The notes: generated from the letters alone by a model not told the origin. Numbered from the stretch's first letter, positions 53,998 to 62,855 are shown. The stretch: 64,000 nt of DNA from Micromonospora parathelypteridis (GCF_014201145.1 NZ_JACHDP010000001.1:6950532-7014531), one strand, 5' to 3'. Numbers and translations: made by a program.

Positions 53998-54828
53998 TCA
54001 CGGCACCGACGCCGAGGCCAGCAGCGCCGCGGTAGGCAGTGCGAGCAGGCCGTCCGCGTCACGGTAGGCGGCGGTCACCTCGTCGTACGCGGCACGGATG
54101 CGGACGATCACGTCCGGCGGTTGGGCCTCCATCAGCAGGCCCGGCCTGCTGATCCCGTTGGCGGGGCCGCTCCACCACGCCTCCGGGTCGGTGCGGTGCA
54201 CCCAGCTGATCGTGTCGCAGCGCACGTCGGTGAGCCCGGCGACGTCGAGGAGGCCCGCCAACCCGTCGGGGGTACGCGGGAAGTCCCTGTCCGCGTCCAC
54301 GCTCGGCACCGCGGTCGGCGGTTCGACCCCCGCGGCTGCGAAGACCTCGCCCCAGAGCCGCTGGGCCTCGGGCGGAGGGTAGGGCCAGGTCGTCACCGCG
54401 ATCCGACCCGCCGGACGGACCACCCGCCGGAGCTCGCCGATCGCGGCCAGCGGATCGCCCACGTGATTGATCACGAAGTTCGCGACGGCCGCGTCGAAAC
54501 ACCCGGACGGGAACGGCAGGTGGGGCAGAGCCGCGACACGGACCTCTTCGGCGGACGGGAGCCGACCGCGCGCCAGCTCCACCATGCTGGGCTCGGCGTC
54601 GACGGCCACCACGGCGGCGCCGCGAGCGCACGCCAACCCGGCGACGGTCCCGGAACCGGTACCGGCGTCGAGCACTCGCATGCCCGCACCGACGTTGGCG
54701 GCGTCCAACAACGCTGACGCGGGATGGGCGCAGAGCGAGGCGAAGCTGCGGTCGAACGCCGCCGCGCGCCCGGCCCAGCGCGACCGCTCGTATTCGTCGA
54801 AGGCTGTCGTCACTGGCCCACATCCCAT
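53998..54828 (-). CDS. class I SAM-dependent methyltransferase
   Basis: 276 aa from the ATG at 54828; a GTG at 54813 is an alternative start. The SAM-binding motif I is VLDAGTGSGTVAGLACARGA (about residues 51-70). Motif II/post-I gives VVAVDAEPSMVELARGRL, then LPFPSGCFDAAVANFVINHV and VVRPAGRIAVTTWPYP, typical of small-molecule methyltransferases of the UbiE/COQ5 type. Acceptor is unknown. It is divergent from the AfsR-like regulator gene at 54922, with 93 bp between the starts. Confidence 0.87.
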   Translation of the reverse strand: MGCGPVTTAFDEYERSRWAGRAAAFDRSFASLCAHPASALLDAANVGAGMRVLDAGTGSGTVAGLACARGAAVVAVDAEPSMVELARGRLPSAEEVRVAALPHLPFPSGCFDAAVANFVINHVGDPLAAIGELRRVVRPAGRIAVTTWPYPPPEAQRLWGEVFAAAGVEPPTAVPSVDADRDFPRTPDGLAGLLDVAGLTDVRCDTISWVHRTDPEAWWSGPANGISRPGLLMEAQPPDVIVRIRAAYDEVTAAYRDADGLLALPTAALLASASVP

Positions 54829-54905
54829 TCAACGATCTTGATGGTATCGCCACGATATTGCACGAGGTGTTCAGCGGGAACGGGAAGGCCCTCCACGCGC
54901 CTGAC

Positions 54906-54911
54906 TAGGAT
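54906..54911 (+). promoter_or_regulatory. -10 element suggesting a leaderless regulator mRNA
   Basis: TAGGAT ends ten bases before the ATG at 54922, so transcription would begin within a few bases of the start codon. No Shine-Dalgarno sequence precedes that ATG. Leaderless mRNAs are common in actinobacteria. Confidence 0.5.
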
Positions 54912-54921
54912 TGGCCCAGTC

Positions 54922-57900
54922 ATGCTGCTACGGGTGCTCGGGCCGCTTGAGGTCGAGGTCGACACAGGCGGGCCGGTCGACCTCGGCGGCCCCCGCCAAC
55001 GCGCCGTGCTCGCGCTGCTGCTGGCGGCCCGGGGTGAGGCCGTCTCCGTCGGTCATCTGATCGAGGATCTGTGGCGTGGTGACGCACCGCCGCGGGCGAT
55101 CGCCTCCCTCCAGGCGTACGTCTCCCACCTGCGCCGCCTGCTGGAGCCGGCCCGCGAGCGCCGCGCGCCGGCGCGGGTCCTGGTCACCACACCACCGGGC
55201 TACGCGATCCGGGTGCCCCGCGATGCCGTCGACGCCGGCCGGTTCGAGGCGCTGCTCGGGGAGGCGCGCGCGGTCAGCCCCGCCGATCCGGCACGCGCAC
55301 GTCTGCTGCTCAGCACCGGGCTCGACCTGTGGCGCGGCCGGGCGTACGCCGAATTCGCCGGGGAGCCGTGGGCGCAGCCGGAGGTCGTGCGACTGGAGGA
55401 GCTGCGTCTCGTCGCCCGGGAACTGCTACTCGACGTGACCGTGCGCTGCGGCGACGCGGCCTCGGCCGTACCGGAGGCCGAGGCGCTGACCCGGCAGGCG
55501 CCGCTGCGGGAGGAGAGTTGGCGGCTGCTGGCGCTGGCGCTGTGGCGTACCGGTCGGCAGGGCGACGCGCTGGCCGCGCTGCGCCGGGCGCGGGCGACCC
55601 TGGCGGATCAGCTCGGCCTGGACCCCGGCCCGGCGTTGGTCGAGGTGGAGTCCGCGATCCTGGGCCAACGTCTCGACCTGCTCCCACCGGTGGCCGCGAC
55701 GGCGGCACACGTCGACGCCACACCACCGCCGGCAGAGGACGTCTTCGTCGGACGGGAGGCCGAGCTGGCCGCTCTCGGGCGGGCCGCCGCCGAGGCGATG
55801 ACGAGTGGGCCGCGGATCGCGCTGCTCAGCGGGGAGGCCGGGGCCGGCAAGACGAGCGTGCTCGCCCGGTTCCGGGAGGCGCTCACCGCCCACGGCTGGC
55901 TGGTCGCCGTCGGCCGCTGCCCCGAGGTCGAGGGCGCCCCGCCGGCCTGGGCGTGGGTCGAGGCGCTGCGGCAGCTCGCCCAGGAAGCTCCCCCGGGCGA
56001 TCTCGCGCCGGCGCTGACCCCGCTGCTCGGCGGGAGCGACGGCGAGCCGGGCGGTGACGTCACCGCCGGCCGGTTCCGGCTGCACCGGGCCGTCGGCGCC
56101 TGGTTGGACGCGACCGCGGTCGACAGGCCGGTCGCGGTGGTCCTCGACGACCTGCACGCCGCCGACGCCGAGACACTGCTCCTCCTGAACAGCGTCATCG
56201 AACTGACCACTGGCCCCGTGCTGTTCGTCGCGGCGTTGCGCCCCGCCGACAACCGGGAGCGACTCGCCGACACCATGGCCGTCCTGGCCCGTCGATCACC
56301 TCACCGGATCCAGCTGGGCGGCCTGACGACGGCCGAGATCGAGACGCTGCTCGGGGCGCTGGCCCGGACCACCGTCGACGCCGACACGGTCACCGCGCTG
56401 ACCGAGCGGACCGGCGGCAACCCGTTCTACGTCCGGGAGTCGGCGCGGCTGCTCGCCGCCGAGGGCTCGCTCGTCGCCACCTCCGACGTGCCCGAGGGGG
56501 TACGTGACGTGCTGCGCCGGAGAATCTCCCGCTTGCCGTCATCGGCGGTCTCGGTGCTGCGCCTCGCCGCCGCTCTCGGGCGGGAGGCGGACGTACGGAC
56601 ACTCGTCGACGCCGCCGGCACCGACGAGGCGTCCGCCCTCGAGGCGCTGGAGGTCGGGCTGACCGCCGGCCTGCTCACCGAACCGGCACCGGGGCGGGTG
56701 CGGTTCGTGCACGGTCTGGTCCGCGACACCATCTACACCGACCTTCCCCAACTTCGCCGCACCCACCTGCACGCCCGGATCGCCGCCGCCACCCGCCGAC
56801 TGACGCCCGACGACTACCCGGCCCTGGCCCACCACTACGCCCGCGCGGCGTCGGCCGACACCGCGCCGCTCGCCGTCGACTACGCAGTGCGCGCCGCCGA
56901 ACTGGCCGAGCGGCGGTACGTGTACGACGCCGCGATCGAGCTGCTCCGCAACGCCGTCGACGCCGCTGGCACGGTCGCCGGGGATCGCGACGCGCTGCGT
57001 GTCGACCTGCTCGGCCGGCTGTTGCGCGCCCAGGCTCGGGCCGGTGCGGTGGCCGCCGCCCAGCAGACCCGCGCGCGGGCCATCGACGTCGCCGTCGGGT
57101 CCGGCCGGGACGAGCTGCTGGTCGCGGCGTTCACCGCGTGGACCGTCCCCACCCCGTGGCTGACCCACGCGTACGGCGACGTGGACCACCGGGTCGTCGA
57201 GCTGCTCGCTGGGCTGCTGCGCGCCGACGACCTGGACCCGGTCGCCCGCTGCCGGCTGCTCGACGCGCTGGCCACCGAGCTGGAGGGCGAGGCGGACCCC
57301 CGCGGCGCGGAGGCCGGACGGGAGGCGCTGACAATCTCCCGGCGACAGGACGACCCCGAGCTGCGTGCCCTCGGGTTGGCCGCCCGTGTCCGCACCATGC
57401 GCTACGAGCTGGAGGCGCCGCAGCGGCGGGAGCTGGCCCTGGAGCTGCGCGCCCTCGCCGACAAGCACGGCCTGGTGACCTACCGCTGGCTCGCCGAGCA
57501 GGTGCTCGGGCAGGCCGCCGCCGCGCTCAACGAGCCGGACGAGGTCCGCGTCAGCGTCGCCCGGCAGGGGACGCTGGCCCAGGCGTACCAGTTGCACGAG
57601 GCGCAGGCTATCCACCTCAGCTCGCTGGGTGCCCTCGCGCACATCGGCGGCGACTTCGGCGCCGCGCGGCGGCACTACGACGAGGTTGCCGAGCAGATGC
57701 GGCGACAGGGCTCGCTGCACGCCGAGGCCTTCCACTACTTCGCCGTGGCGAGCCTGCTGATCAGTCAGCGGCGCTTCGCCGAGCACCTGGAGCCGACCCG
57801 GCTGGCCGGCGAGCTGCTCGGGCCGATCGCCGACGACCTGCTGGCGCTGGCGCTGATCGAGAGCGGACGGGTGGACGAGGCGCGGGCCATGCCGATCGGA

Positions 57901-58212
57901 CGGCACACGTACCGCCCCGACTACTTCCAGTCGTCGCTGCTCACCGTACGGGCGATGGTCGTCGTGGCACTGGGTCGGCGGGATCTGGCCCGGCCCGTGA
58001 TCGACGCGCTGCTTCCGGTACGCGACCAACTGGCCGGTTTCTGCACCACCGCGATCGCGCTGCGGCCGGTCGCGCTGACGCTCGGGGAGCTGTTCCGGTT
58101 GCTGGGCGACACCGAGCAGGCGGCGCGGCACTTCACGCTGGCGGCCAGGGTGGCCCGTCGGTGGGAGTCGCCGCACTGGCTGGCGGAGGCGACGGCGGCG
58201 CTGGCCGGCTGA
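54922..58212 (+). CDS. AfsR-like SARP regulator (winged helix, BTAD, ATPase, TPR)
   Basis: 1096 aa, ATG at 54922 (MLLRVLGPLEVEVDTGGPVDLGGPRQRAVLALLL). Order: OmpR-like winged helix (1-95), BTAD (about 100-245; EEWRLLALALWRTGRQGDALAALRRARATLADQLGLDPGP-like, key piece LALALWRTGRQGDAL), AAA/NB-ARC-like ATPase (about 270-560; Walker A SGEAGAGKTSVLARF, Walker B VAVVLDDLHAAD), then TPR-like helices to the end. AfsR-class proteins integrate signals and activate neighbouring genes. Phased TTCCAAG repeats before the next gene (58302) look like its binding site. Confidence 0.9.
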   Translation: MLLRVLGPLEVEVDTGGPVDLGGPRQRAVLALLLAARGEAVSVGHLIEDLWRGDAPPRAIASLQAYVSHLRRLLEPARERRAPARVLVTTPPGYAIRVPRDAVDAGRFEALLGEARAVSPADPARARLLLSTGLDLWRGRAYAEFAGEPWAQPEVVRLEELRLVARELLLDVTVRCGDAASAVPEAEALTRQAPLREESWRLLALALWRTGRQGDALAALRRARATLADQLGLDPGPALVEVESAILGQRLDLLPPVAATAAHVDATPPPAEDVFVGREAELAALGRAAAEAMTSGPRIALLSGEAGAGKTSVLARFREALTAHGWLVAVGRCPEVEGAPPAWAWVEALRQLAQEAPPGDLAPALTPLLGGSDGEPGGDVTAGRFRLHRAVGAWLDATAVDRPVAVVLDDLHAADAETLLLLNSVIELTTGPVLFVAALRPADNRERLADTMAVLARRSPHRIQLGGLTTAEIETLLGALARTTVDADTVTALTERTGGNPFYVRESARLLAAEGSLVATSDVPEGVRDVLRRRISRLPSSAVSVLRLAAALGREADVRTLVDAAGTDEASALEALEVGLTAGLLTEPAPGRVRFVHGLVRDTIYTDLPQLRRTHLHARIAAATRRLTPDDYPALAHHYARAASADTAPLAVDYAVRAAELAERRYVYDAAIELLRNAVDAAGTVAGDRDALRVDLLGRLLRAQARAGAVAAAQQTRARAIDVAVGSGRDELLVAAFTAWTVPTPWLTHAYGDVDHRVVELLAGLLRADDLDPVARCRLLDALATELEGEADPRGAEAGREALTISRRQDDPELRALGLAARVRTMRYELEAPQRRELALELRALADKHGLVTYRWLAEQVLGQAAAALNEPDEVRVSVARQGTLAQAYQLHEAQAIHLSSLGALAHIGGDFGAARRHYDEVAEQMRRQGSLHAEAFHYFAVASLLISQRRFAEHLEPTRLAGELLGPIADDLLALALIESGRVDEARAMPIGRHTYRPDYFQSSLLTVRAMVVVALGRRDLARPVIDALLPVRDQLAGFCTTAIALRPVALTLGELFRLLGDTEQAARHFTLAARVARRWESPHWLAEATAALAG

Positions 58213-58228
58213 TCCCGTGCGGTGTGGC

Positions 58229-58246
58229 TTCCAAGCCGATTCCAAG
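58229..58246 (+). promoter_or_regulatory. 11-bp-phased TTCCAAG direct repeats
   Basis: TTCCAAG occurs at 58229-58235 and 58240-58246, separated by ccga, an exact 11-bp period as in SARP operators. They lie 17 bp after the AfsR-like gene and 55 bp before the hemerythrin gene start. A CATGAT -10-like hexamer begins at 58257. Confidence 0.6.
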
Positions 58247-58301
58247 TGGCACCGAGCATGATCAAGAAACCTGTGCCAGTTGATTTCCTCGGAAGGTCCC
58301 C

Positions 58302-58994
58302 GTGAACCAGAACCACCGCGAAGCCATGGCCGACGTCCGCGACATGTACATGGCGCACGCCGCGCTCCGCCGCGAGTTCAGCCTGCTTCCGCAGCTCGTC
58401 CGCGACGTCGCACCGGGTGACGCCCAACGCGCGGAGGTCGTCGGCGCCCACACCGACCTGCTCTGCAACGTCCTGCACCTGCACCACGAGGGCGAGGACC
58501 TGCTGCTGTGGCCGCGACTGGTCGAGCGCGCCGGTGCGGAGGCCGCGGCCATCGTGCCCACCATGGAGGCGCAGCACCACGCCATCGAGGAGGCCCACGC
58601 GGCGGTGGTCGCCCTGCTCCCCGAGTGGCGCCGCACCGGGCGCGGCGGTGAGCAGCTCGCCGACGCGGTCGAGCACCTTCGTGCCGCGTTGATCGAGCAC
58701 ATGGCCATGGAGGAGACCCAGATCCTGCCCCTGGCGCAGCGGTACGTCACCGCCGCGGAGTGGATGCAGCTCGGCGAGCACGGGTTGGCCAAGACCCCGA
58801 AGAAGCAGGCGCCGCTCATCTTCGGCCTGGCCATGTACGAGGGCGATCCCGAGGTGATCAAGGCGGTGCTCGCGCACGCCCCGCTGCCGGCCCGGCTGCT
58901 CATGCCGATCATCGGGCCCCGGCTCTTCGCCGCGCACGCCAAGCGGGTGCACGGCACCGCCACGCCCCCGCGCATCGGGGCAAACGCGCACTGA
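58302..58994 (+). CDS. hemerythrin HHE-domain protein
   Basis: GTG at 58302 with GGAAGG seven bases upstream; 230 aa. A four-helix hemerythrin domain covers residues 1-150: metal-ligand candidates are His in MAHAALRREF, HLHHEGEDLLLWP, MEAQHHAIEEAH and LIEHMAMEETQILPL. The C-terminal 80 residues (LFAAHAKRVHGT) form extra helices. Such domains bind di-iron and O2 or sense oxygen and nitric oxide. Phased repeats in the promoter suggest control by the upstream AfsR-like protein. Confidence 0.88.
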   Translation: MNQNHREAMADVRDMYMAHAALRREFSLLPQLVRDVAPGDAQRAEVVGAHTDLLCNVLHLHHEGEDLLLWPRLVERAGAEAAAIVPTMEAQHHAIEEAHAAVVALLPEWRRTGRGGEQLADAVEHLRAALIEHMAMEETQILPLAQRYVTAAEWMQLGEHGLAKTPKKQAPLIFGLAMYEGDPEVIKAVLAHAPLPARLLMPIIGPRLFAAHAKRVHGTATPPRIGANAH

Positions 58995-59031
58995 GCCGTG
59001 GGCGGTGCGGATTCGGCTGCTCGCGCCGGGG

Positions 59032-59598
59032 TCAGCGGGCCGCCAGGAAGGCCAGCGCCCGTGGCCAGGTCGCCGCGTCGGCGTCCGGGGCGTACTCGGC
59101 CAGGTCCGGGTCGGTGAACAGGTGTCCCACACCGGGGTAGCGGAACACCGTCAGGTCAGCGCCCGCGTCGGTCAGCGCCTGCTGCCACTCGTCGACCTCG
59201 TCCGGCGCGTCGTACGGGTCGGGGTCGGCGAGGTGCAGTTGCACCGGCAAGCCGGGCCGGACCGCGTCCGGCGCGCCACCGGTGCCGTGCAGCAGGAGCA
59301 GACCGGCCGAGTCGGGGCGCTCGGCCAGCAGCGCCCCGGCCACGCCGGCACCCATCGAGAAGCCGGCGAGCACGGTCTCGGCCGGCAGGTCACGCAACGC
59401 TTCCCGAGCCCGGTCCAGCACCACCTCCTGGCCGATCTTGTCGAGCAACGCGAAGCCCTCCTCGACACTGTCGGAGGCCGGTACGCCGTACAGGTCGGGT
59501 GTGGCGACCTGGTGCCCGGCGGCCCGCATCCGGTCGGCGGCGGCGCGCACGGCGGGCCGCAGCCCGTGCACGGAGTGGAACAGCACGACGTGTCGCAT
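59032..59598 (-). CDS. dienelactone hydrolase family protein
   Basis: ATG at 59598 (GCAGGATGG upstream); 188 aa. A compact alpha/beta hydrolase: MRHVVLFHSVHGLRPAVRAAADRMRAAGHQVATPDLYG, nucleophile elbow AGFSMGAGVAGALLA with Ser in place of the classical dienelactone-hydrolase Cys, acid segment QLHLADPDPYDAPDEVDEW, and catalytic His in YPGVGHLFTDPD. It hydrolyses an unknown ester or lactone. The length is at the short end for the family. It follows a glycosyltransferase gene (starts 60763) on the same strand after 55 bp. Confidence 0.85.
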   Translation of the reverse strand: MRHVVLFHSVHGLRPAVRAAADRMRAAGHQVATPDLYGVPASDSVEEGFALLDKIGQEVVLDRAREALRDLPAETVLAGFSMGAGVAGALLAERPDSAGLLLLHGTGGAPDAVRPGLPVQLHLADPDPYDAPDEVDEWQQALTDAGADLTVFRYPGVGHLFTDPDLAEYAPDADAATWPRALAFLAAR

Positions 59599-59653
59599 CA
59601 CGCCATCCTGCCGCAGCCGACCGCCCGTCCAGTGCGGCCACGCGGGGCGAGCG

Positions 59654-60763
59654 TCAGACCAGCGCCGCCAGTCGCGCGACGAGGTCGGCCGGTGGCGGCA
59701 TCGCGGCCATCTCGCGGCTGACCTGCCCGGCAACGGTACGGAGGCGGTCGTCGGTGACCAACTGGGTCAGCGTCCGCGCGGTGATGTCGCGAGGGCGCAG
59801 CGCCAGACCGGCGCCCCGGCGGGCCACCAGCTCGGCGTTGTGCCGCCGGTCCCCCGGGCCCATCGTGGCCAGTTGGGGCAGCCCGGCGGCGAGGGCACCG
59901 AGAGCGCTGCCCGCGCCGCCGTGGTGCACCAGCGCCGCGCTCGCCGGCAACGCCTCGTCGAGCGGGACCCAATCGACCACGCGGACGTTGGCGGGCAGCG
60001 TGCGGGCTGCCGTACGGCGGTCCGGCCGGACCAGCACGATCTCGGCGTCCACCTCGGCGGCGGCCGCGACCACGGCGGGCATCGGCCCCTGGTCGCCGGG
60101 GCCGGTCAGGGTGCTGCGGGTGACCAGGATCCGGGGTCGCTCACCCGGCTCGCGCAGCCAGGCCGGGAGCTCGCCGCCGCCGATGTAGGAGGCGTAGCGC
60201 ATCGGCCAGCCCTCCTGGGTGGCCACGCTGGGCGGGGCCACGGCCAGGGCGGCAGCCGGTGGCGGCAGCTCGCTCAGGCCGTGCCGACGCAGCGCGGGAC
60301 CGAGGCGGGCGGTGGTGGCGCCCACCAGGTCCCGACCGTCGAAGAGGGAGTTCTCCTGGCGGACCGCCGGGACGCCCAACCGGGCGGCGGCCACCGCGCC
60401 GGCCACCGCGAACGGCTCGTGCAGCACCAGATCCGGTAGCCACTCGGTGGCCAACGCGACGACCGGATCGGTGAGCTGGTCGTTGAGGGCGCCGAAGAGC
60501 AGGCCGGCGCCCCGGGTGCCGGCGGTGCCGGCCATCTCGGCGCGGGCGATCAGCGGATGCCGGGGAAGGACCCGCAGCGCGATCCGGCCGAAGGCGAAGC
60601 CCGGCGCGATGTCGTGCACCGGCAGGCCCGCCTCGGCGGCGGCCAGGCCGCTGTCACCGGTGGCCAGCAGCACGTCGTGGCCGGCGTCGCGCAGGGCGAC
60701 GGCGAGTGGCACCAGCGGAAAGACGTGCCCGATCAGCGGGGCGGAGACCACCAGCACTCGCAT
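59654..60763 (-). CDS. macrolide-type UDP-glycosyltransferase (GT1, GT-B fold)
   Basis: 369 aa, ATG at 60763 (MRVLVVSAPLIGHVFPLVPLAVALRDAGHDVLLATG). The donor-binding C-terminal half has RVVDWVPLDEALPASAALVHHGGAGSALGALAAGLPQLAT, in which HHGGAGS is the GT1 signature. Enzymes of this group glycosylate macrolides, flavonoids, and other lipophilic acceptors, for biosynthesis or for self-protection and antibiotic inactivation. There is no sugar biosynthesis cluster nearby, so detoxification of foreign compounds is plausible. Confidence 0.87.
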   Translation of the reverse strand: MRVLVVSAPLIGHVFPLVPLAVALRDAGHDVLLATGDSGLAAAEAGLPVHDIAPGFAFGRIALRVLPRHPLIARAEMAGTAGTRGAGLLFGALNDQLTDPVVALATEWLPDLVLHEPFAVAGAVAAARLGVPAVRQENSLFDGRDLVGATTARLGPALRRHGLSELPPPAAALAVAPPSVATQEGWPMRYASYIGGGELPAWLREPGERPRILVTRSTLTGPGDQGPMPAVVAAAAEVDAEIVLVRPDRRTAARTLPANVRVVDWVPLDEALPASAALVHHGGAGSALGALAAGLPQLATMGPGDRRHNAELVARRGAGLALRPRDITARTLTQLVTDDRLRTVAGQVSREMAAMPPPADLVARLAALV

Positions 60764-60806
60764 GGGCGAATCCTATGTCGACGATGACGAACGCGGGCTC
60801 CTCGAT

Positions 60807-60871
60807 GATCGTTGGCAGCTGAGTGACCCGACACGCCGCGCGCCGCCCTGCCGAGCTGCCACCGATCGCCG
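60807..60871. repeat. 65-nt dispersed palindromic repeat, copy B
   Basis: Second copy of the element at 53927-53991 (57/65 identical). The arms GATCGTTGGCAGCT and AGCTGCCACCGATC are complementary over 14 bp apart from one G-U-compatible mismatch, a better hairpin than copy A. It lies between the end of the phenylacetate-CoA ligase gene (60884, minus) and the start of the glycosyltransferase (60763), where it may act as terminator. Confidence 0.8.
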
Positions 60872-60883
60872 TCGGCCAGCCGT

Positions 60884-62191
60884 TCAGCCAGCCCGGCGCT
60901 GGTCGACGATGCGGCGCATCTTGCCCACCGACCGTTCCACCGCGTCCGGGGCGAGGACGTCGACCGCCACGCTCACGCCGATGGTGTTCTTCACCAGCTC
61001 GACCAGCGTCGCGCCGGCCCGCGCGGCGGCCTCCACGGCGACATCGGCCCGCCGCTCCACCCGTACCGTCAGGGTGTCCAACCGCCCCTGCCGGTCGAGG
61101 ACGCACTGGAAGTGCGGCGACAGCTGTGGGGTCCGCAGGATCAGCTCCTCGATCTGGGTGGGGAAGATGTTCACCCCACGCACGATCATCATGTCGTCGG
61201 TCCGGCCGGTGATCTTCTCGATCCGGCGCATCGGGCGGGCGGTGCCGGGCAGCAGCCGGGTCAGATCCCGGGTGCGGTAGCGCACCACCGGCATCGCCTC
61301 CTTGGTCAGGGAGGTCAACACCAGCTCACCCTGCTCGCCGTCGGGCAGCACCTCCCCGCTGACCGGGTCGATGATCTCCGGGTAGAAGTGGTCCTCCCAG
61401 AGGTGCAGCCCGTCCTTGGTCTCGACACACTCGGTGGCCACGCCGGGGCCCATCACCTCGGAGAGCCCGTAGATGTCCACCGCGTGGATGTCCAGTTGCT
61501 GCTCCATCTCCCGGCGCATGTCCTCGGTCCACGGCTCCGCGCCGAAGATGCCCACCCGTAGCGAGGTGGCCCGCGGGTCGACACCCTGCCGGCGCATCTC
61601 GTCCACGATGGCCAGCATGTAGCTGGGCGTGACCATGATGACCTCGGGCTCGAAGTCGCGGATCAACATGACCTGCCGCTCGGTCATGCCCCCGGAGACG
61701 GGGATGACCGTGCAACCCAGCTCCTCGGCCCCGTAATGCGCGCCCAGACCACCGGTGAAGAGCCCATAGCCGTACGCGACGTGCACCCGGTCGCCGGGGC
61801 GACCGCCCGAGGCGCGGATCGAGCGGGCCATCAGTCGCGCCCAGGTGCGCAGGTCGTCGCGGGTGTAGCCGACCACGGTCGGCCGGCCGGTGGTGCCGGA
61901 GGAGGCGTGCAGCCGGGCGACCCGCTCGCGGGGGACGGCGAACATGCCGAACGGGTAGTTCTCCCGCAGCTCCGCCTTGCCGGTGAACGGGAAGCGGGCC
62001 AGGTCGGCGAGGTCGCGGCAGTCGTCGGGGTGCACCCCGACCGCGTCGAACGCGCGGCGGTAGTGCGGCACATTGTCGTACGCGTGCCGCAACGACCAGC
62101 GCAGCCGTTCTCCTTGCAGGGCGCGCAGCTCGTCGATGCTGGCGCGCTCGATCGGCTCCAGCTCCTCCGGACGAGGGGTGCGGTCCTGCAT
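60884..62191 (-). CDS. paaK: phenylacetate-CoA ligase
   Basis: ATG at 62191 with AAGGAGG upstream; 435 aa. ANL adenylate-forming enzyme of the PaaK type: HASSGTTGRPTVVGYTRDDL, AYGYGLFTGGLGAHYGAEELGCTVIPVSGGMTERQVMLI, EPWTEDMRREMEQQLDIHAVDIYGLSEVMGPGVATEC, RTRDLTRLL and RTDDMMIVRGVNIFPTQIEELIL. It activates phenylacetate with ATP and CoA, the entry step of aerobic phenylacetate breakdown, though it may serve other arylacetates. No paaABCDE genes are adjacent. A MarR gene lies 77 bp upstream on the same strand. Confidence 0.92.
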   Translation of the reverse strand: MQDRTPRPEELEPIERASIDELRALQGERLRWSLRHAYDNVPHYRRAFDAVGVHPDDCRDLADLARFPFTGKAELRENYPFGMFAVPRERVARLHASSGTTGRPTVVGYTRDDLRTWARLMARSIRASGGRPGDRVHVAYGYGLFTGGLGAHYGAEELGCTVIPVSGGMTERQVMLIRDFEPEVIMVTPSYMLAIVDEMRRQGVDPRATSLRVGIFGAEPWTEDMRREMEQQLDIHAVDIYGLSEVMGPGVATECVETKDGLHLWEDHFYPEIIDPVSGEVLPDGEQGELVLTSLTKEAMPVVRYRTRDLTRLLPGTARPMRRIEKITGRTDDMMIVRGVNIFPTQIEELILRTPQLSPHFQCVLDRQGRLDTLTVRVERRADVAVEAAARAGATLVELVKNTIGVSVAVDVLAPDAVERSVGKMRRIVDQRRAG

Positions 62192-62268
62192 CGGTTGCCT
62201 CCTTGGCGCGGCGGTCCCGGTGGGGCTGCGGGTACCGTACGCCCGCCTTCGCGAAGGCTGGCGGACGG

Positions 62269-62718
62269 TCAGCGGGCGGTCGGCAGCCGGTGCAGGGCGT
62301 CGACCAGGGGGGCCAGCTCGGGGGTGGCCTCGGCCTCGGCGAGTGCGTCGGTGAGCACCCGGTCGTGGGTGGGTCGGGCCTGGGCGAGCAGGTCGGAGCC
62401 GGCTGGGGTCAGCTCGGTGTAGATGCCACGTCGGTCGTCGGCGCAGAGGATGCGGGTGAGCAGACCCCGCTGCTCGAGCCGGGTGACCAGGCGGGTGGTG
62501 GCGCTGCTGGAGAGCGCGGCGGCCCGACCGAGCTGGCTCATCCGCATGTGCCAGCCGTCCTGGCGGGAGAGCGCGTCGAGCACGGTGTATTCGACGACGG
62601 ACAGCTCGTGGCACCCCTGCAGGGCCCGCTCCAGGGAGGTCTCGATCAGCCCGTGCAGGGCGGCGAGGGTGCGCCAGCCCTGCGCGCGGATCTCGACCGC
62701 GTCGTCGGCGATGCCCAT
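62269..62718 (-). CDS. MarR family transcriptional regulator
   Basis: 149 aa, ATG at 62718. The winged HTH includes LSVVEYTVLDALSRQDGWHMRMSQLGRAAALSSSATTRLVTRLEQRGLLTRILCADDRRGIYTELTPAG (key pieces ALSSSATTRLVTRLEQRG and ADDRRGIYTELTPAG). It is divergent from an MFS efflux gene and upstream of the phenylacetate-CoA ligase gene, so it may repress both. A likely operator is in the divergent promoter region (62784-62819). Confidence 0.9.
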   Translation of the reverse strand: MGIADDAVEIRAQGWRTLAALHGLIETSLERALQGCHELSVVEYTVLDALSRQDGWHMRMSQLGRAAALSSSATTRLVTRLEQRGLLTRILCADDRRGIYTELTPAGSDLLAQARPTHDRVLTDALAEAEATPELAPLVDALHRLPTAR

Positions 62719-62783
62719 GCCGGCCCTCCTCGGGTGTGATCTGGACGGCCCCAGGCTACCACGCTTGCGCCGGTATAAGGCGC

Positions 62784-62819
62784 GTGCAACTATTTCGTTG
62801 TTGGCGCGTGTAGTTGCAC
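62784..62819. promoter_or_regulatory. inverted repeat GTGCAACTA, candidate MarR operator
   Basis: GTGCAACTA (62784-62792) and TAGTTGCAC (62811-62819) are perfect 9-bp inverted repeats 18 bp apart; within them CAAC-tatttc-GTTG forms another small palindrome. They lie between the divergent MarR and MFS starts, near TTATAC (minus-strand -10 at 62773-62778) and CATACT (plus-strand -10 at 62826-62831). Confidence 0.55.
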
Positions 62820-62855
62820 ACGCCGCATACTTGACCCCTCCCCGATGGGAAGACC

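Noticed and set aside
62245..62258. GCCTTCGCGAAGGC palindrome between marR and paaK
   Set aside because: Short stem in a 77-bp gap between co-oriented genes; could be chance in GC-rich DNA and I found no further support for a terminator or operator.
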